Source of the DNA: G963665005 sp963665005
GTDB taxonomy: Bacteria; Bacillota; Clostridia; Christensenellales; SZUA-584
Length of the DNA stretch: 64,000 bases
Assembly (NCBI GenBank): GCA_963665005.2
Contig: CAXXTQ010000001.1
Span: 372,001 to 436,000, forward strand
Reading direction: 5' to 3'
In this document: one piece after another, positions 40,220 through 49,140 of the stretch
How the letters are laid out: the number at the start of each line of letters is the position of its first letter
How positions within the stretch are numbered: the stretch's first letter is position 1
Program-made: the position numbers and the translations under genes
The notes under the pieces: generated by a model
The model's input: the letters and a program-made list of their open reading frames with translations, nothing else
What the model was told of the DNA's origin: nothing
Databases searched by the model: none

Positions 40220-41968
40220 TTACGGCTCCGGAGTAGGTGTCGGAATAACTTCCTGCTCCGGCCCAATATACAGCGTTATTTCGCTTCCCTTAACTACCGT
40301 ATCTCCCGCACTCAGCGTTTGCTTATATATTTTGTTTTCATAGCCGGCTACAATCTCTTCGCCGTCTGCAAACTTTATATAAAACGATTTGTTATAAACA
40401 CCTGCCTGTACCTCGGCCTTTGTCATTCCGTCAAAATTCGGAACGATTGTTGTGGCGTTTGCGGGCGTAAATTTAAGCGTTATTGTCGAGCCTTCCGAGA
40501 CTTCTGTTCCTGCCGCCAAGCTCTGATACCATATTTCTCCGGGCAGCCGGTTAGCTTTTGTTTCCTGCTCAAATATCGGAACTATGCCAAGCTCTTCGCA
40601 CATCTGCAGAGCCTTTTCTCTCGTTATGGCAACATCATACCCACCGCCCTCCGTGGCAACAAAATCTGGTACGTATATTGTCTTACCTTTAGATACCGTT
40701 ATGTTGATAGTCGTCTTTCTGCCGATAACCTGGTTGGCAATATCCTGATGAACTATAGTACCCGAAGGCGCGTTGTTTTGCGTATAAGTCGCTTTTATGG
40801 TAATTCGGGCATCCATCTCGTTTAGCTCTTTTGCCCAATTCTCTATGGCGTCTCTTGTCTGCCCTACGAAAGAAGATACTACGATTTTATTGCCTATTGA
40901 ATACGTCAGCTCCAAAAAATCGCCTTCCTGCAGCACCGTCCCCGCATCAATGCTCTGCGAAAGAAAGCGCCCGGCAGATGAACTTGAGTACCTCTCTTTT
41001 ATAGTTGCAGGAATTCCAAGCTCTGCCGCTACAGTCACGGCGTTTTCTTTTGAATACTCGGAAAAATCGGGTATGATAATTTTCTTGCCCTTAGATACTG
41101 TAAGAATTATCTCATCGCCTTTTTTTACCTTATCCTCGGCTTTAACGCTTTGCGATATTATCGAACCTGCCGGAACGTAATCATCATATAGCTCTTGCAC
41201 CGTCAGCACAAGGCCGTTATCATTCGCGAAAACATAACATTCGGAAAGCGCCATAGTCTTGAAATCGGGCACGGCTATCTCGATGGCAGTTTCATCCTCC
41301 ATGCCTTTTGAGACGATTATATAAATGGGCGTGTCGCGCCTTACTTCGTCTACGACCGTGTTGTCGTTAACCTCGTAACGAATAACATCCCCGAGCGCGA
41401 CTTGATCGCTGTATTCTGCAGTGATTCTTACCTTTGTCATAAAGTTTTCGGCTGCCCAAGCCTCTATCTGCTCTTTGGTCATGCTCATCAAGTCGGGCAG
41501 CGGAAGCGTTACGGTAAGATCGTGCCCCAAAGATACTGTAATCTTTACAAACTCGCCTTTGCTTATTCTCGTGCCCTCGGCGATACTTTGTGAAATTACT
41601 ATATTCTCATCATATTCATCGCTGAACTGCTTTTCTATCTGAAGCTTTATTTCGTTCTCGTTTGCCCAAAGCTGTACATCCGCCATCGACCAATCGGTAA
41701 AATCTTTCAATACGACTTTGCCGCCGCCGAGCAGCATTATAAGCCCTATAACAATCGCCGCCGTTATAACCGCTCCTATAATAAGCCAAACGGTAACTTT
41801 TGATTTTGCCTGTGCACCGGGTTTATACGCATTGTTTTTTTTCGGTTTTATAAAACCGCTTTTTTCTTCGTACCTCAGCGAACTGCTTTTTTTATCTTTT
41901 TCAGCGGCTTTTTTTTCAGGCACGCTTTTGTTATTATATCCGCTAAGGAAACTGTTATTATCATCCAT
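40220..41968 (-). CDS. Membrane protein with about seven PASTA repeats, no kinase
   Basis: The 582-residue protein has a charged cytoplasmic N-terminus (about 1-55), one membrane helix (about 58-80) and about seven PASTA-type repeats of 65-75 residues outside the cell. Each repeat has a helix then a VxKGxxIxLTVSxG-like strand. The tail is Pro/Thr rich (PTPTPEP). PASTA domains bind muropeptides or lipid II and normally sit on Stk1/PrkC kinases or PBP2x. Here no kinase or penicillin-binding domain is present. A structural or sensor role in the wall is inference. It lies downstream of the ABC transporter genes on the same strand (15-base gap). Confidence 0.85.
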   Translation of the reverse strand: MDDNNSFLSGYNNKSVPEKKAAEKDKKSSSLRYEEKSGFIKPKKNNAYKPGAQAKSKVTVWLIIGAVITAAIVIGLIMLLGGGKVVLKDFTDWSMADVQLWANENEIKLQIEKQFSDEYDENIVISQSIAEGTRISKGEFVKITVSLGHDLTVTLPLPDLMSMTKEQIEAWAAENFMTKVRITAEYSDQVALGDVIRYEVNDNTVVDEVRRDTPIYIIVSKGMEDETAIEIAVPDFKTMALSECYVFANDNGLVLTVQELYDDYVPAGSIISQSVKAEDKVKKGDEIILTVSKGKKIIIPDFSEYSKENAVTVAAELGIPATIKERYSSSSAGRFLSQSIDAGTVLQEGDFLELTYSIGNKIVVSSFVGQTRDAIENWAKELNEMDARITIKATYTQNNAPSGTIVHQDIANQVIGRKTTINITVSKGKTIYVPDFVATEGGGYDVAITREKALQMCEELGIVPIFEQETKANRLPGEIWYQSLAAGTEVSEGSTITLKFTPANATTIVPNFDGMTKAEVQAGVYNKSFYIKFADGEEIVAGYENKIYKQTLSAGDTVVKGSEITLYIGPEQEVIPTPTPEP

Positions 41969-41983
41969 TAAAAAATTCCTCGT

Positions 41984-43792
41984 TTAGTTTGTTATATCTC
42001 TTTTTTTAAATACCCATATCGAGATAAAAGTGCATATGGCAGATAAGCCGAGCAACAGTATTATACCATATGTCAAATCGATAGGCACTCCGCGGCTAAT
42101 AAGCGTATTAACGGGCGACCACTGTGTATAAAATGAAGATACCTGCACATACGGTACAGGCGTATACGCTATCCAGTCTATTATTCTTGTATATGCCAAT
42201 ACGCTAAGCGCAATTATACATCCTATAAAACAGACAATCGGCACCGCTATGGACACGGCAATATTCTTTGTTACCGAAGACAGCATAAAAGCGACGGTAT
42301 ATCCGAAAATAATAGAAACTATACATGCCAAAAACTTCGGCAGGTAATATGCAAAGAAGCCGATCTCTCCCGAAGCGGTAAAATTTAAATAACCGTAATC
42401 GGTAAATCCGGCAAAAATTCCGTTTACAACGATGTTAAGCAGGCATCCCGCAATATACATCGCAAGGCAGATTGCAAGCACCGCCAAAAATTTTGACATG
42501 AGTATCTTCGTGCGTGTTTTAGGGCGTATCATTAAAAGCCTTATAGTGCCTTGAGAAAATTCGCGCGCGATTATCCATCCGCCGGCAAGTATGGAAAACA
42601 ATGCTACAAAAATCGAGTAGCCCAAAAATCCTATAGTTTTAGTTCTTGCGCCGTCGGGTACAAAACTCATATCGGGCTGGCCTGCATCAAGCGAAGACTG
42701 CGCTATGAATATATATTCGTTCGCTTCGTCTATCTGCTTTTGTTGTTTTTCTTTATACTGTGCATAAGTTCCGTATTCTTCCGCCATATAACGTTCTTCA
42801 TTAAACTCTTCCTCTGTCATTATTTGAATATACATAAGCTGGTTTCTGTAACTTTCTATCTGAGACAGCGCTGAGTTCTGCCACGAGCCGTCTCGCGGAA
42901 CAATATTATTTTTCAGCCTATACTCCCAAATAGGAATTACGTTAGTTTTTATATTGTTAATCTGTTTTTCGAGTTCTGTAATCGTCTGGCTAAGATATTC
43001 TTCCTGTTCAGGATTGTCAATTATATTTTGTTCATGCATTGCAATTTGTTCGTTTAACTCATCAATATTATCGTTTTCCTGCTTTATGCTAAGCGCTACA
43101 TACGTTGGGAAATCGTTCTTTTCAATTGTTTCATACAATACATTTAGTTTCTCATCTATTTCATCTAATGCTTTTAATCTTTCTTCTGAAGTAATTTCAA
43201 TATATTTTTGCTTGAATATAGTTTGATCAAATCCCATTCTGTATTGCAAAGCTTCCATGAGCATGTCCGCGTCAGCATCGTTATGCTCATAAATAAATTT
43301 ATCATGAATATATCCAATGCCGCGCCTTGCCAAATCTCTTCGATAATCCTGATTGGTAGAAATTAATTGAGCAAGCTTAAGATAATGAGCAGTCTCTATA
43401 TCCATTAACTCTAATAAAAGATCCAGCACAGCAGGATCAGAGAACCGTTCATCCCGCGTAAAATATTCTTTTTCGTCCTGAATAGACACTATATTCCAAT
43501 AAAACGGATTGTTGCCCGAAACGGTAATGCCGTCTACCGTGACAGACTCGTCCGAATCTCCTTCGCCTCCGTAATAACTGTCTTGATAAGCTATTTGTTC
43601 ATAAGCGATATCCATTCCGCCGTACATTGGCATAGGAGACATCATATTGTTATTTGGATTGTTATTTTCCGATATTGCGTTTATTATGGGAACCGCGATA
43701 CTGCTTAAAATTATAAGCGCGCCTATTATGAGCAGAAACTTTGAACGCAATACATTCTTTATCTCAATTTTAACTTGTTTTAATAATTCCAT
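41984..43792 (-). CDS. ABC-2-type transporter permease with large extracellular domain
   Basis: The 602-residue permease has one N-terminal helix (about 20-40), a large extracytoplasmic region of about 320 residues with coiled-coil stretches (NDNIDELNEQIAMHEQ), and five to six C-terminal helices. The REFSQGTIRLLMIRPKTR segment is the EQGTIK-like coupling motif of bacitracin/lantibiotic-type ABC exporters. With the ATPase gene upstream it should form an exporter or immunity system; the cargo is unknown. It starts 15 bases after the ATPase gene. Confidence 0.87.
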   Translation of the reverse strand: MELLKQVKIEIKNVLRSKFLLIIGALIILSSIAVPIINAISENNNPNNNMMSPMPMYGGMDIAYEQIAYQDSYYGGEGDSDESVTVDGITVSGNNPFYWNIVSIQDEKEYFTRDERFSDPAVLDLLLELMDIETAHYLKLAQLISTNQDYRRDLARRGIGYIHDKFIYEHNDADADMLMEALQYRMGFDQTIFKQKYIEITSEERLKALDEIDEKLNVLYETIEKNDFPTYVALSIKQENDNIDELNEQIAMHEQNIIDNPEQEEYLSQTITELEKQINNIKTNVIPIWEYRLKNNIVPRDGSWQNSALSQIESYRNQLMYIQIMTEEEFNEERYMAEEYGTYAQYKEKQQKQIDEANEYIFIAQSSLDAGQPDMSFVPDGARTKTIGFLGYSIFVALFSILAGGWIIAREFSQGTIRLLMIRPKTRTKILMSKFLAVLAICLAMYIAGCLLNIVVNGIFAGFTDYGYLNFTASGEIGFFAYYLPKFLACIVSIIFGYTVAFMLSSVTKNIAVSIAVPIVCFIGCIIALSVLAYTRIIDWIAYTPVPYVQVSSFYTQWSPVNTLISRGVPIDLTYGIILLLGLSAICTFISIWVFKKRDITN

Positions 43793-43807
43793 TTTGTGCT
43801 CCTTTCT

Positions 43808-44731
43808 CTAACGAATTTGTGTTTTTGTACCTGTTGTCATAGAAATAAAGTCTTGCTCTAAACTTCTCTGCGTTTGATTAACAGCGTAAATTCCTATATC
43901 CATGCTTACCAGTTTTTTAATTATGGCAGGAATTTGTTCACGCTTCATAATAATATAAACGTTTCCTTTTTCCAAATCACAGTTAGCATCAAGCTTCTTG
44001 AAATATTCCAGCGTTTTTTCGTTATTATTTGTGATAAAAGTGAATTTGTAGATATCATCTTTTGCTGAATCTTTTACAAAATCTATCGTTTTTTCGCCTA
44101 TTATTGTTCCGTTGTCGATTATACAGATACGGTCACACATAAGCTCCATTTCGGAAAGAAGATGGCTTGAAATAAAAACGCCTACGTTTGAATTTTTTGA
44201 AAGGTATTTTAATATATCCCTTAATTCCTTTATGCCTATAGGGTCAAGCCCGTTTGTAGGTTCGTCAAGCACCAAAAGCTTTGGTTTGTGCAGCAAAGCC
44301 TGGGCTATGCCTAAGCGCTGGCACATTCCGAGCGAGTAAGTCCTTACCTTATCGTCAATCCTGCCGGCCATTTTTACAAGCTCGACCACCTCGTCAATAT
44401 TATCTTTGCTTATATCATCATACATTGACGCGAAATACTCTAAATTCTGTCTGCCCGTCATTCTCTTGTAAAGATCGGGGTTTTCGACGATACCCCCTAC
44501 GTTTTGCATGGCGTTTTCAAAATCCGTCTGCACATTGTGCCCGCATACAGTTATCTCTCCCTCGGTGATAGTAAAAAGGCCCATTATCATTTTTATAGTG
44601 GTTGTCTTTCCTGCGCCGTTTGGCCCTAAGAAACCGACGATTTCGCTTTCGTTAACGGTAAGCGACACATCGTCAAGTATCTTTTTTTTCTTAATCACCT
44701 TAGAAAGTCCTTTGATTTTTAGTAATTCCAT
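43808..44731 (-). CDS. ABC transporter ATP-binding protein
   Basis: The 307-residue ATPase has Walker A GPNGAGKTTT (about residue 35), signature YSLGMCQRLG and Walker B LLVLDEPTNGLDP. The C-terminal extension is of the type found in bacitracin/lantibiotic-resistance exporters (BcrA-like). ATG 44731 has AAGGAGA upstream; an ATG five codons earlier lies before that site. It is the first of two transporter genes, with the PASTA gene after them. Confidence 0.93.
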   Translation of the reverse strand: MELLKIKGLSKVIKKKKILDDVSLTVNESEIVGFLGPNGAGKTTTIKMIMGLFTITEGEITVCGHNVQTDFENAMQNVGGIVENPDLYKRMTGRQNLEYFASMYDDISKDNIDEVVELVKMAGRIDDKVRTYSLGMCQRLGIAQALLHKPKLLVLDEPTNGLDPIGIKELRDILKYLSKNSNVGVFISSHLLSEMELMCDRICIIDNGTIIGEKTIDFVKDSAKDDIYKFTFITNNNEKTLEYFKKLDANCDLEKGNVYIIMKREQIPAIIKKLVSMDIGIYAVNQTQRSLEQDFISMTTGTKTQIR

Positions 44732-44949
44732 TGTTTCTCCTTCCATATGTAAAATTTAGCATAATAATCCATAATCTTAGACGAAAAAAAAGAGCATATT
44801 GTTCCATCTTTTTTTATATGTTTTATTATACTATAAATACAATCTATTTTTAAAGAGAACATTCAAAATTTTTACATATTCATTATATACTGTTTTAAAA
44901 AATATTTGGCGTTTTTGAAATGATTTGATATTTTAAGTTATACAAAAAT

Positions 44950-44988
44950 AAAAGTGCCGCATTAAAGCAAATTTGCGGCACTTTTAAT
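44950..44988 (-). terminator. Terminator of the feo operon
   Basis: AAAAGTGCCGCA and TGCGGCACTTTT form a 12-bp stem (44950-44985) and T-rich sequence follows on the minus strand. The 20-base tail after the Cys-rich gene leads into it. Confidence 0.88.
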
Positions 44989-45006
44989 GGTTATGAATCT
45001 AATTTT

Positions 45007-45177
45007 TCAGCTTTTTGAAATGCTGCGCTGCCTGCAGGCAGCGCAGGTTTTTTCCTCGGCTTGGCCGCAAGCACTGCAGCCGGCGCAGCAGCCTCCCGCT
45101 TTGCGGCGTTTTACCAGTTTTATTATAGAATATACTACAGCCGCCACTATCAATACGCCTAAAATATAATTAATCAT
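45007..45177 (-). CDS. FeoB-associated Cys-rich membrane protein
   Basis: The 56-residue protein has one N-terminal helix (about residues 3-20), a basic KRRK stretch, then a cysteine cluster GGCCAGCSACG followed by CAAC. Proteins of this design regularly follow feoB in Bacillota and are proposed to act in ferrous iron handling at the pore, by family context. The ATG lies 21 bases after the feoB stop with AAGAAGG upstream. It was found by translating the minus strand; a plus-strand frame here is a shadow. Confidence 0.85.
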   Translation of the reverse strand: MINYILGVLIVAAVVYSIIKLVKRRKAGGCCAGCSACGQAEEKTCAACRQRSISKS

Positions 45178-45198
45178 ATTCTGCCTTCTTTCATTCTC

Positions 45199-47373
45199 CT
45201 AAGCTTTTAACCGCCGCCCCGAAAGATTATTCTTTCCCTCATTTTTGAACAATCTGGCTATCACTATTACAGCAACGGCGATGATTAACGCGCCCAGTAT
45301 ATAGATAAGCGGATTCTCGAGTATGGCAACGCCTGTTATCGCGCCTTCGCCCGCCGCTTCAATATCGCCCGTAAGCTCTATCGGCACAGCAGGGAATATC
45401 ACTCTGCCTACCAAATTAATTAACATGGCAAGAACGTATGCAAGCCCCGTCTGATATAAAACCGCTATCCATGTCCATTTCCATCCGCCCATCTCTCTTT
45501 TTATCGCGCCTATTGCAGCAAAACACGGAGCGGCAAGCAGTGTAAATATCATAAACGCGTACGCACTGACCTGCGTAAAGATAATAGGCGTTGCGGCGCC
45601 TATAAGCGCGAATGTCGAAACTACAACTTCTTTTGCCACAAGCCCTGTTATAGTCGCAACTGCGGCAGGCCAGTTTCCAAAACCAAGCGGAGCGAATATC
45701 GGGGCGAAAAATTCGCCGATGCCAGCCAGCATGCTCTTTTCTATCTGCTCTGCGCCAAGGTATTCAAACGAAAAGCTGAACGATTGGAAAAACCATATAG
45801 CGGCACAGGCAACAAAGATTATCGTTCCTGCTTTTATAATAAACGACTTGCCTTTTTCCCACATGTGTATGATTACGCCTTTTGCTCTTGGCAGTTTATA
45901 GTTAGGAAGTTCCATTATAAACGGAGCGGGTTTGCCTTTAAACAGCCTTGTTCTTTTTAGAATCATGCCCGATAGAATCACCATAAGTATGCCGACCAAA
46001 TACATTGAAGGGCCTATCCACGACGCTTCCCTGAATACCATGGCGACGAACATAGCAAACACAGGCAGTTTTGCGCCGCACGGTATAAACGGAGTGAGCA
46101 TTATCGTCATTTTGCGGTCATTTTCATTTTCTATCGTTCTTGACGCCATTATTCCGGGAATCGAACAGCCCGTGCCTATAAGCATAGGTATAAACGATTT
46201 GCCCGATAATCCAAATCTTCTGAACACTCTGTCCATTATAAACGCTACTCTTGCCATATATCCGCAATCTTCTAAAAGAGATATAAACAGATAGAGTATC
46301 ATAAGCTGTGGAACGAATACGAGCACTGCGCCTATTCCGCCTATTATTCCGTCTAATATAAGGCTAAGCAGCCAGGGCGCCGCGCCCCATCCGGCAAGCA
46401 GGCTTTCCGCCCCGCCCGATATCCATCCTATAAGTTCTTCAACCCAGCCTATCGTCCAGTCTCCCACCGTTTGTATGGAAACAAAATATATTCCCCACAT
46501 GACAAGAAAAAATATTGGCAGAGCAAGCCATTTGTTTGTCAGCACTTTATCAATTTTATCCGACACCGAAAGCTTAGGCCTTTGCTTTTTTATAAATACG
46601 CCGCGCAGCAGCTTTTCAATGCTCTCGTATCTTTCGTTGGTCATTATACTTTCCGAATCGTCATCAAACTCTTTTTCGGCAGAAATTATGATATCGTTAA
46701 TTTTATCCTGCAGGTCTATAGAGAGTTTAGCCCGTTTTTGAAGATCTTCATCGCGCTCAAAAAGCTTTATAGCAATCCAGCGTTCACTGAAAGAAGAAAA
46801 CTCTTTGCTGCCGGAAATCAAATTGCTTATATTGCGTAACGCGGCTTCTGTTGATTGCGAAAAAGACTGAGGCACGGGACTTGCCTGCTTTGCCGAAACG
46901 GCCGCTTTGATAAGCTTGTCTATCCCAACATTTTTGACCGCCGAAGTCTCTATAACAGGGCAGCCAAGCTGCGCAGATAATTTACCAATATCTATTACGT
47001 CACCTTTTTTGTTTACAATGTCTATCATATTCAAAGCGACGACCGTCGGTATGCCAAGCTCCAAAACCTGGGTAGTAAGATAAAGGTTTCTTTCAAGGTT
47101 AGAGGCGTCTACGATATTGATTATTACGTCCGGCTTTTCGGTAATGATATAATCCCTTGCTATTATTTCTTCAAGAGTATAAGGCGACAAAGAATAAATA
47201 CCCGGCAAGTCTACTATAAATACTTCTGCTTTGTGTTTTTTTAATTTGCCTTCTTTTTTTTCTACCGTTACTCCCGGCCAGTTTCCCACATATTGCGTGC
47301 TTCCCGTAAGCTCGTTAAACAACGTAGTTTTTCCCGAGTTCGGGTTTCCCGCAAGCGCTATTTTTAATGACAT
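45199..47373 (-). CDS. feoB: Ferrous iron transporter FeoB
   Basis: The 724-residue protein has an N-terminal G domain with G1 GNPNSGKTT (8-16), G3 DLPGIYSL and G4 NMID, a GDI-like helical region, and a C-terminal membrane part with two Gate domains (GCSIPGIMASR). FeoB takes up Fe2+ in a GTP-dependent way and is central to iron supply of anaerobes. AAAGGAGG precedes the ATG. An inverted repeat GTTAGC-ATCG-GCTAAC lies just upstream. Confidence 0.97.
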   Translation of the reverse strand: MSLKIALAGNPNSGKTTLFNELTGSTQYVGNWPGVTVEKKEGKLKKHKAEVFIVDLPGIYSLSPYTLEEIIARDYIITEKPDVIINIVDASNLERNLYLTTQVLELGIPTVVALNMIDIVNKKGDVIDIGKLSAQLGCPVIETSAVKNVGIDKLIKAAVSAKQASPVPQSFSQSTEAALRNISNLISGSKEFSSFSERWIAIKLFERDEDLQKRAKLSIDLQDKINDIIISAEKEFDDDSESIMTNERYESIEKLLRGVFIKKQRPKLSVSDKIDKVLTNKWLALPIFFLVMWGIYFVSIQTVGDWTIGWVEELIGWISGGAESLLAGWGAAPWLLSLILDGIIGGIGAVLVFVPQLMILYLFISLLEDCGYMARVAFIMDRVFRRFGLSGKSFIPMLIGTGCSIPGIMASRTIENENDRKMTIMLTPFIPCGAKLPVFAMFVAMVFREASWIGPSMYLVGILMVILSGMILKRTRLFKGKPAPFIMELPNYKLPRAKGVIIHMWEKGKSFIIKAGTIIFVACAAIWFFQSFSFSFEYLGAEQIEKSMLAGIGEFFAPIFAPLGFGNWPAAVATITGLVAKEVVVSTFALIGAATPIIFTQVSAYAFMIFTLLAAPCFAAIGAIKREMGGWKWTWIAVLYQTGLAYVLAMLINLVGRVIFPAVPIELTGDIEAAGEGAITGVAILENPLIYILGALIIAVAVIVIARLFKNEGKNNLSGRRLKA

Positions 47374-47393
47374 GTTTACAAACCTCCTTTGAT

Positions 47394-47409
47394 GTTAGCA
47401 TCGGCTAAC
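47394..47409. promoter_or_regulatory. DtxR/IdeR-like operator before feoB
   Basis: GTTAGCATCGGCTAAC has perfect 6-bp arms. It shares the GTTAG-N6-CTAAC pattern with the site before the first feoA. It lies between feoA and feoB, so it may allow separate iron control of feoB. Confidence 0.75.
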
Positions 47410-47434
47410 TTATGGTGTAAAATAAAAGTTGTGA

Positions 47435-47656
47435 TTATTCAACTATAATCAGCTGCGCGTCATCTTTTCTTATTGACAATTCATAACCCCTTACTGTTAT
47501 TTCTATAGGGTCTCCGAGCGGCGCGACCTTTCTTATAAAAAGCTTTGATCCTTTGGTGATACCCATATCCATTATTCTTCGCTTTACCGCGCCTTTTCCG
47601 TCAAGCTTTTTTACGCTTACAGTCTTTCCGCATGGTATTTGTCTTAGCGTCATCAT
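47435..47656 (-). CDS. feoA: FeoA (second copy in operon)
   Basis: The 73-residue SH3-like FeoA protein has the family pattern LRQIPCGKTVSVKKLDGKG and RIMDMGITKGSKLFI. FeoA is thought to bind FeoB and support iron uptake. It lies between the other feoA and feoB. Confidence 0.9.
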   Translation of the reverse strand: MMTLRQIPCGKTVSVKKLDGKGAVKRRIMDMGITKGSKLFIRKVAPLGDPIEITVRGYELSIRKDDAQLIIVE

Positions 47657-47686
47657 ATTTAAAAACTCCTTTCAACATAAAATTTT

Positions 47687-47896
47687 TTATACTACGATAC
47701 GGTTTGACAAATTCCTGTCGAGTGCCACTCTCGTATCTTTTACGTTCAAAATCAAATTACCTGCGGATTTTGATACCACCATAACATCACTGCCTTCAAT
47801 AAAACCAAGCCGGTTTAGAAACTTAATGGTATCGTCTTTTCCGATAATTCTTTTTATCTTCACCGTTTCTCCTAAATTCGCATACAATATTGACAT
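47687..47896 (-). CDS. feoA: FeoA (first copy in operon)
   Basis: The 69-residue FeoA-domain protein has a more divergent sequence than the second copy (ANLGETVKIKRIIGKDD, FLNRLGFIEGSDV). Paired feoA genes ahead of feoB are common in Clostridia and are thought to act together. AAAGGAG precedes the ATG. It is the first gene of the operon; its promoter and operators lie within the 160 bases upstream. Confidence 0.9.
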   Translation of the reverse strand: MSILYANLGETVKIKRIIGKDDTIKFLNRLGFIEGSDVMVVSKSAGNLILNVKDTRVALDRNLSNRIVV

Positions 47897-47930
47897 ATTA
47901 TAAACTCCTTTTATACAAACGCCATTTAAT

Positions 47931-47946
47931 GTTAGCCTTGACTAAC
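47931..47946. promoter_or_regulatory. DtxR/IdeR-like operator before feoA
   Basis: GTTAGCCTTGACTAAC has arms GTTAG and CTAAC, the same pattern as 47394-47409. It lies just downstream of the predicted -10 of the feo promoter. A second imperfect inverted repeat (AAGTTTACC/GGTAACTT, 47954-47973) overlaps the promoter core. Confidence 0.75.
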
Positions 47947-47954
47947 TATATGTA

Positions 47955-47983
47955 AGTTTACCATAGGTAACTTTAATAGTCAA
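47955..47983 (-). promoter_or_regulatory. SigA promoter of the feo operon
   Basis: On the minus strand TTGACT (47983-47978), 17 bases, TAAACT (47960-47955). Binding sites overlap it and its start, as expected for repression by iron-loaded regulator. Confidence 0.7.
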
Positions 47984-48062
47984 GTTTTTTTTGCCAAATC
48001 AATAAAATCCCTTTATTATATATGTTATAATAGATTTATAATTTTTATAATCGGGTGGTTTT

Positions 48063-48431
48063 ATGCGGGCAAAAGAATCAAGAGAAATGTATTTGGAAAC
48101 CATATTAAGACTTGAAAAGAAAAACGGTGTCGTTCGCTCTGTTGACATTGCAAAAGAATTTAATTATTCAAAACCCAGCATAAGTAAAGCCATGAATGTA
48201 TTAAAAAAGTCTGGGCTTATAACTCATACTCCTTACGGCGATATATCACTAACTAAACAGGGACGTCAAAAAGCCGAACAAATTTTTAAGCTGCATCGCT
48301 TGGTAAAAGAATTTCTAATAAGATCTTTGAATCTCGATGAAAAAACAGCAGAACAGGATGCCTGCCGCATGGAGCATATTATAAGCGATAAAGCAATTTT
48401 AGCAATCGAAAAATATTTAGAAAATGATTGA
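48063..48431 (+). CDS. DtxR/IdeR-family iron-dependent regulator
   Basis: The 122-residue regulator has an N-terminal winged helix (about 8-65, VDIAKEFNYSKPSISKAM) and a helical dimerisation domain. The metal site has M9, C101, E104 and H105 (CRMEH), the DtxR/IdeR primary ligands, rather than the Asp/Glu set of MntR. This predicts an iron sensor. Ancillary-site residues of DtxR are not all kept (Lys at 82, Glu at 97), and the SH3-like C-terminal domain is absent. It is divergent from feo and should repress it by the GTTAG-N6-CTAAC sites. Confidence 0.88.
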   Translation: MRAKESREMYLETILRLEKKNGVVRSVDIAKEFNYSKPSISKAMNVLKKSGLITHTPYGDISLTKQGRQKAEQIFKLHRLVKEFLIRSLNLDEKTAEQDACRMEHIISDKAILAIEKYLEND

Positions 48432-48450
48432 GCAGAAAATAAGTGTAAAG

Positions 48451-49071
48451 TTACAATGAAGCTTTTACCAATATCCATCCTTTTTTAATGTCAGCATCAG
48501 TATGAATTTTTTCAAATCCGGCTTTTTCTAATATCCGTTTATATTCAGCGGTTGTTTTAAGCTGTACAAAATCATACCATTTTGATGTTTCATCGGGAAA
48601 CCTGTTCATGATAAAAAAAGTGCCGCTTTCTTTTAATACTCTTTTAACCTCTTTAAAATCGTTCGCAAGATTAGGCCAGTAGTGTATGGTTTCAAAAGCG
48701 GTTATTATATCAAATTTGTTTTTTGTATAAGGCATTTGGGATACAGACGAAAAGGTGATTTCCGCTTTTTTATTTTGAACTGCTTGGTTGTTCTTTTTTA
48801 TCGAAATGCATATCATGGTTTTGGAATAATCTATACCGTACACTTTTAACGGATTGTGTTTTAACATCTCTTTTATAAGCGCACCTCCGCCGCAGCCAAT
48901 GTCCAAGATTAAATGTTTCGGTTCGATTTTTAAATTCTTAGCAAATAATTTATGAATCGGCTTATGGACAAAATTCATAAGAGCGGCAAGCGCTCTGCCC
49001 TTTATACCTTTATAGGCGCTGCCCGAAGAAGCAGCAGTTTTATTATTCTTTTCAACCATATTGTTTTCCAT
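48451..49071 (-). CDS. Class I SAM-dependent methyltransferase
   Basis: The 206-residue methyltransferase has motif I ILDIGCGGGALIKEML (about residue 40) and later FDIITAFETIHYWP and a RFPDETSKWYDF region. It is close in layout to UbiE/SmtA-like enzymes acting on small molecules; the substrate is unknown. ATG 49071 is used because a clear promoter (TTGACA, 17 bases, TATACT at 49122-49094) lies inside the longer frame, so the earlier codons would be upstream of the transcript. It is convergent with the regulator gene. Confidence 0.78.
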   Translation of the reverse strand: MENNMVEKNNKTAASSGSAYKGIKGRALAALMNFVHKPIHKLFAKNLKIEPKHLILDIGCGGGALIKEMLKHNPLKVYGIDYSKTMICISIKKNNQAVQNKKAEITFSSVSQMPYTKNKFDIITAFETIHYWPNLANDFKEVKRVLKESGTFFIMNRFPDETSKWYDFVQLKTTAEYKRILEKAGFEKIHTDADIKKGWILVKASL

Positions 49072-49140
49072 CCCAAAACATTCATCAATATTTAGTATAT
49101 TGCTCCTAATTGCATATGTCAAATATTCTCATATTGGCAT

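Noticed and set aside
40220..41968. Repeats in the PASTA gene as a DNA repeat array
   Set aside because: Similarity is at protein level only; the DNA copies have diverged.
44987..45169. A 60-codon plus-strand reading frame
   Set aside because: It is antisense to the Cys-rich gene and the feo terminator, which have clear support on the other strand.
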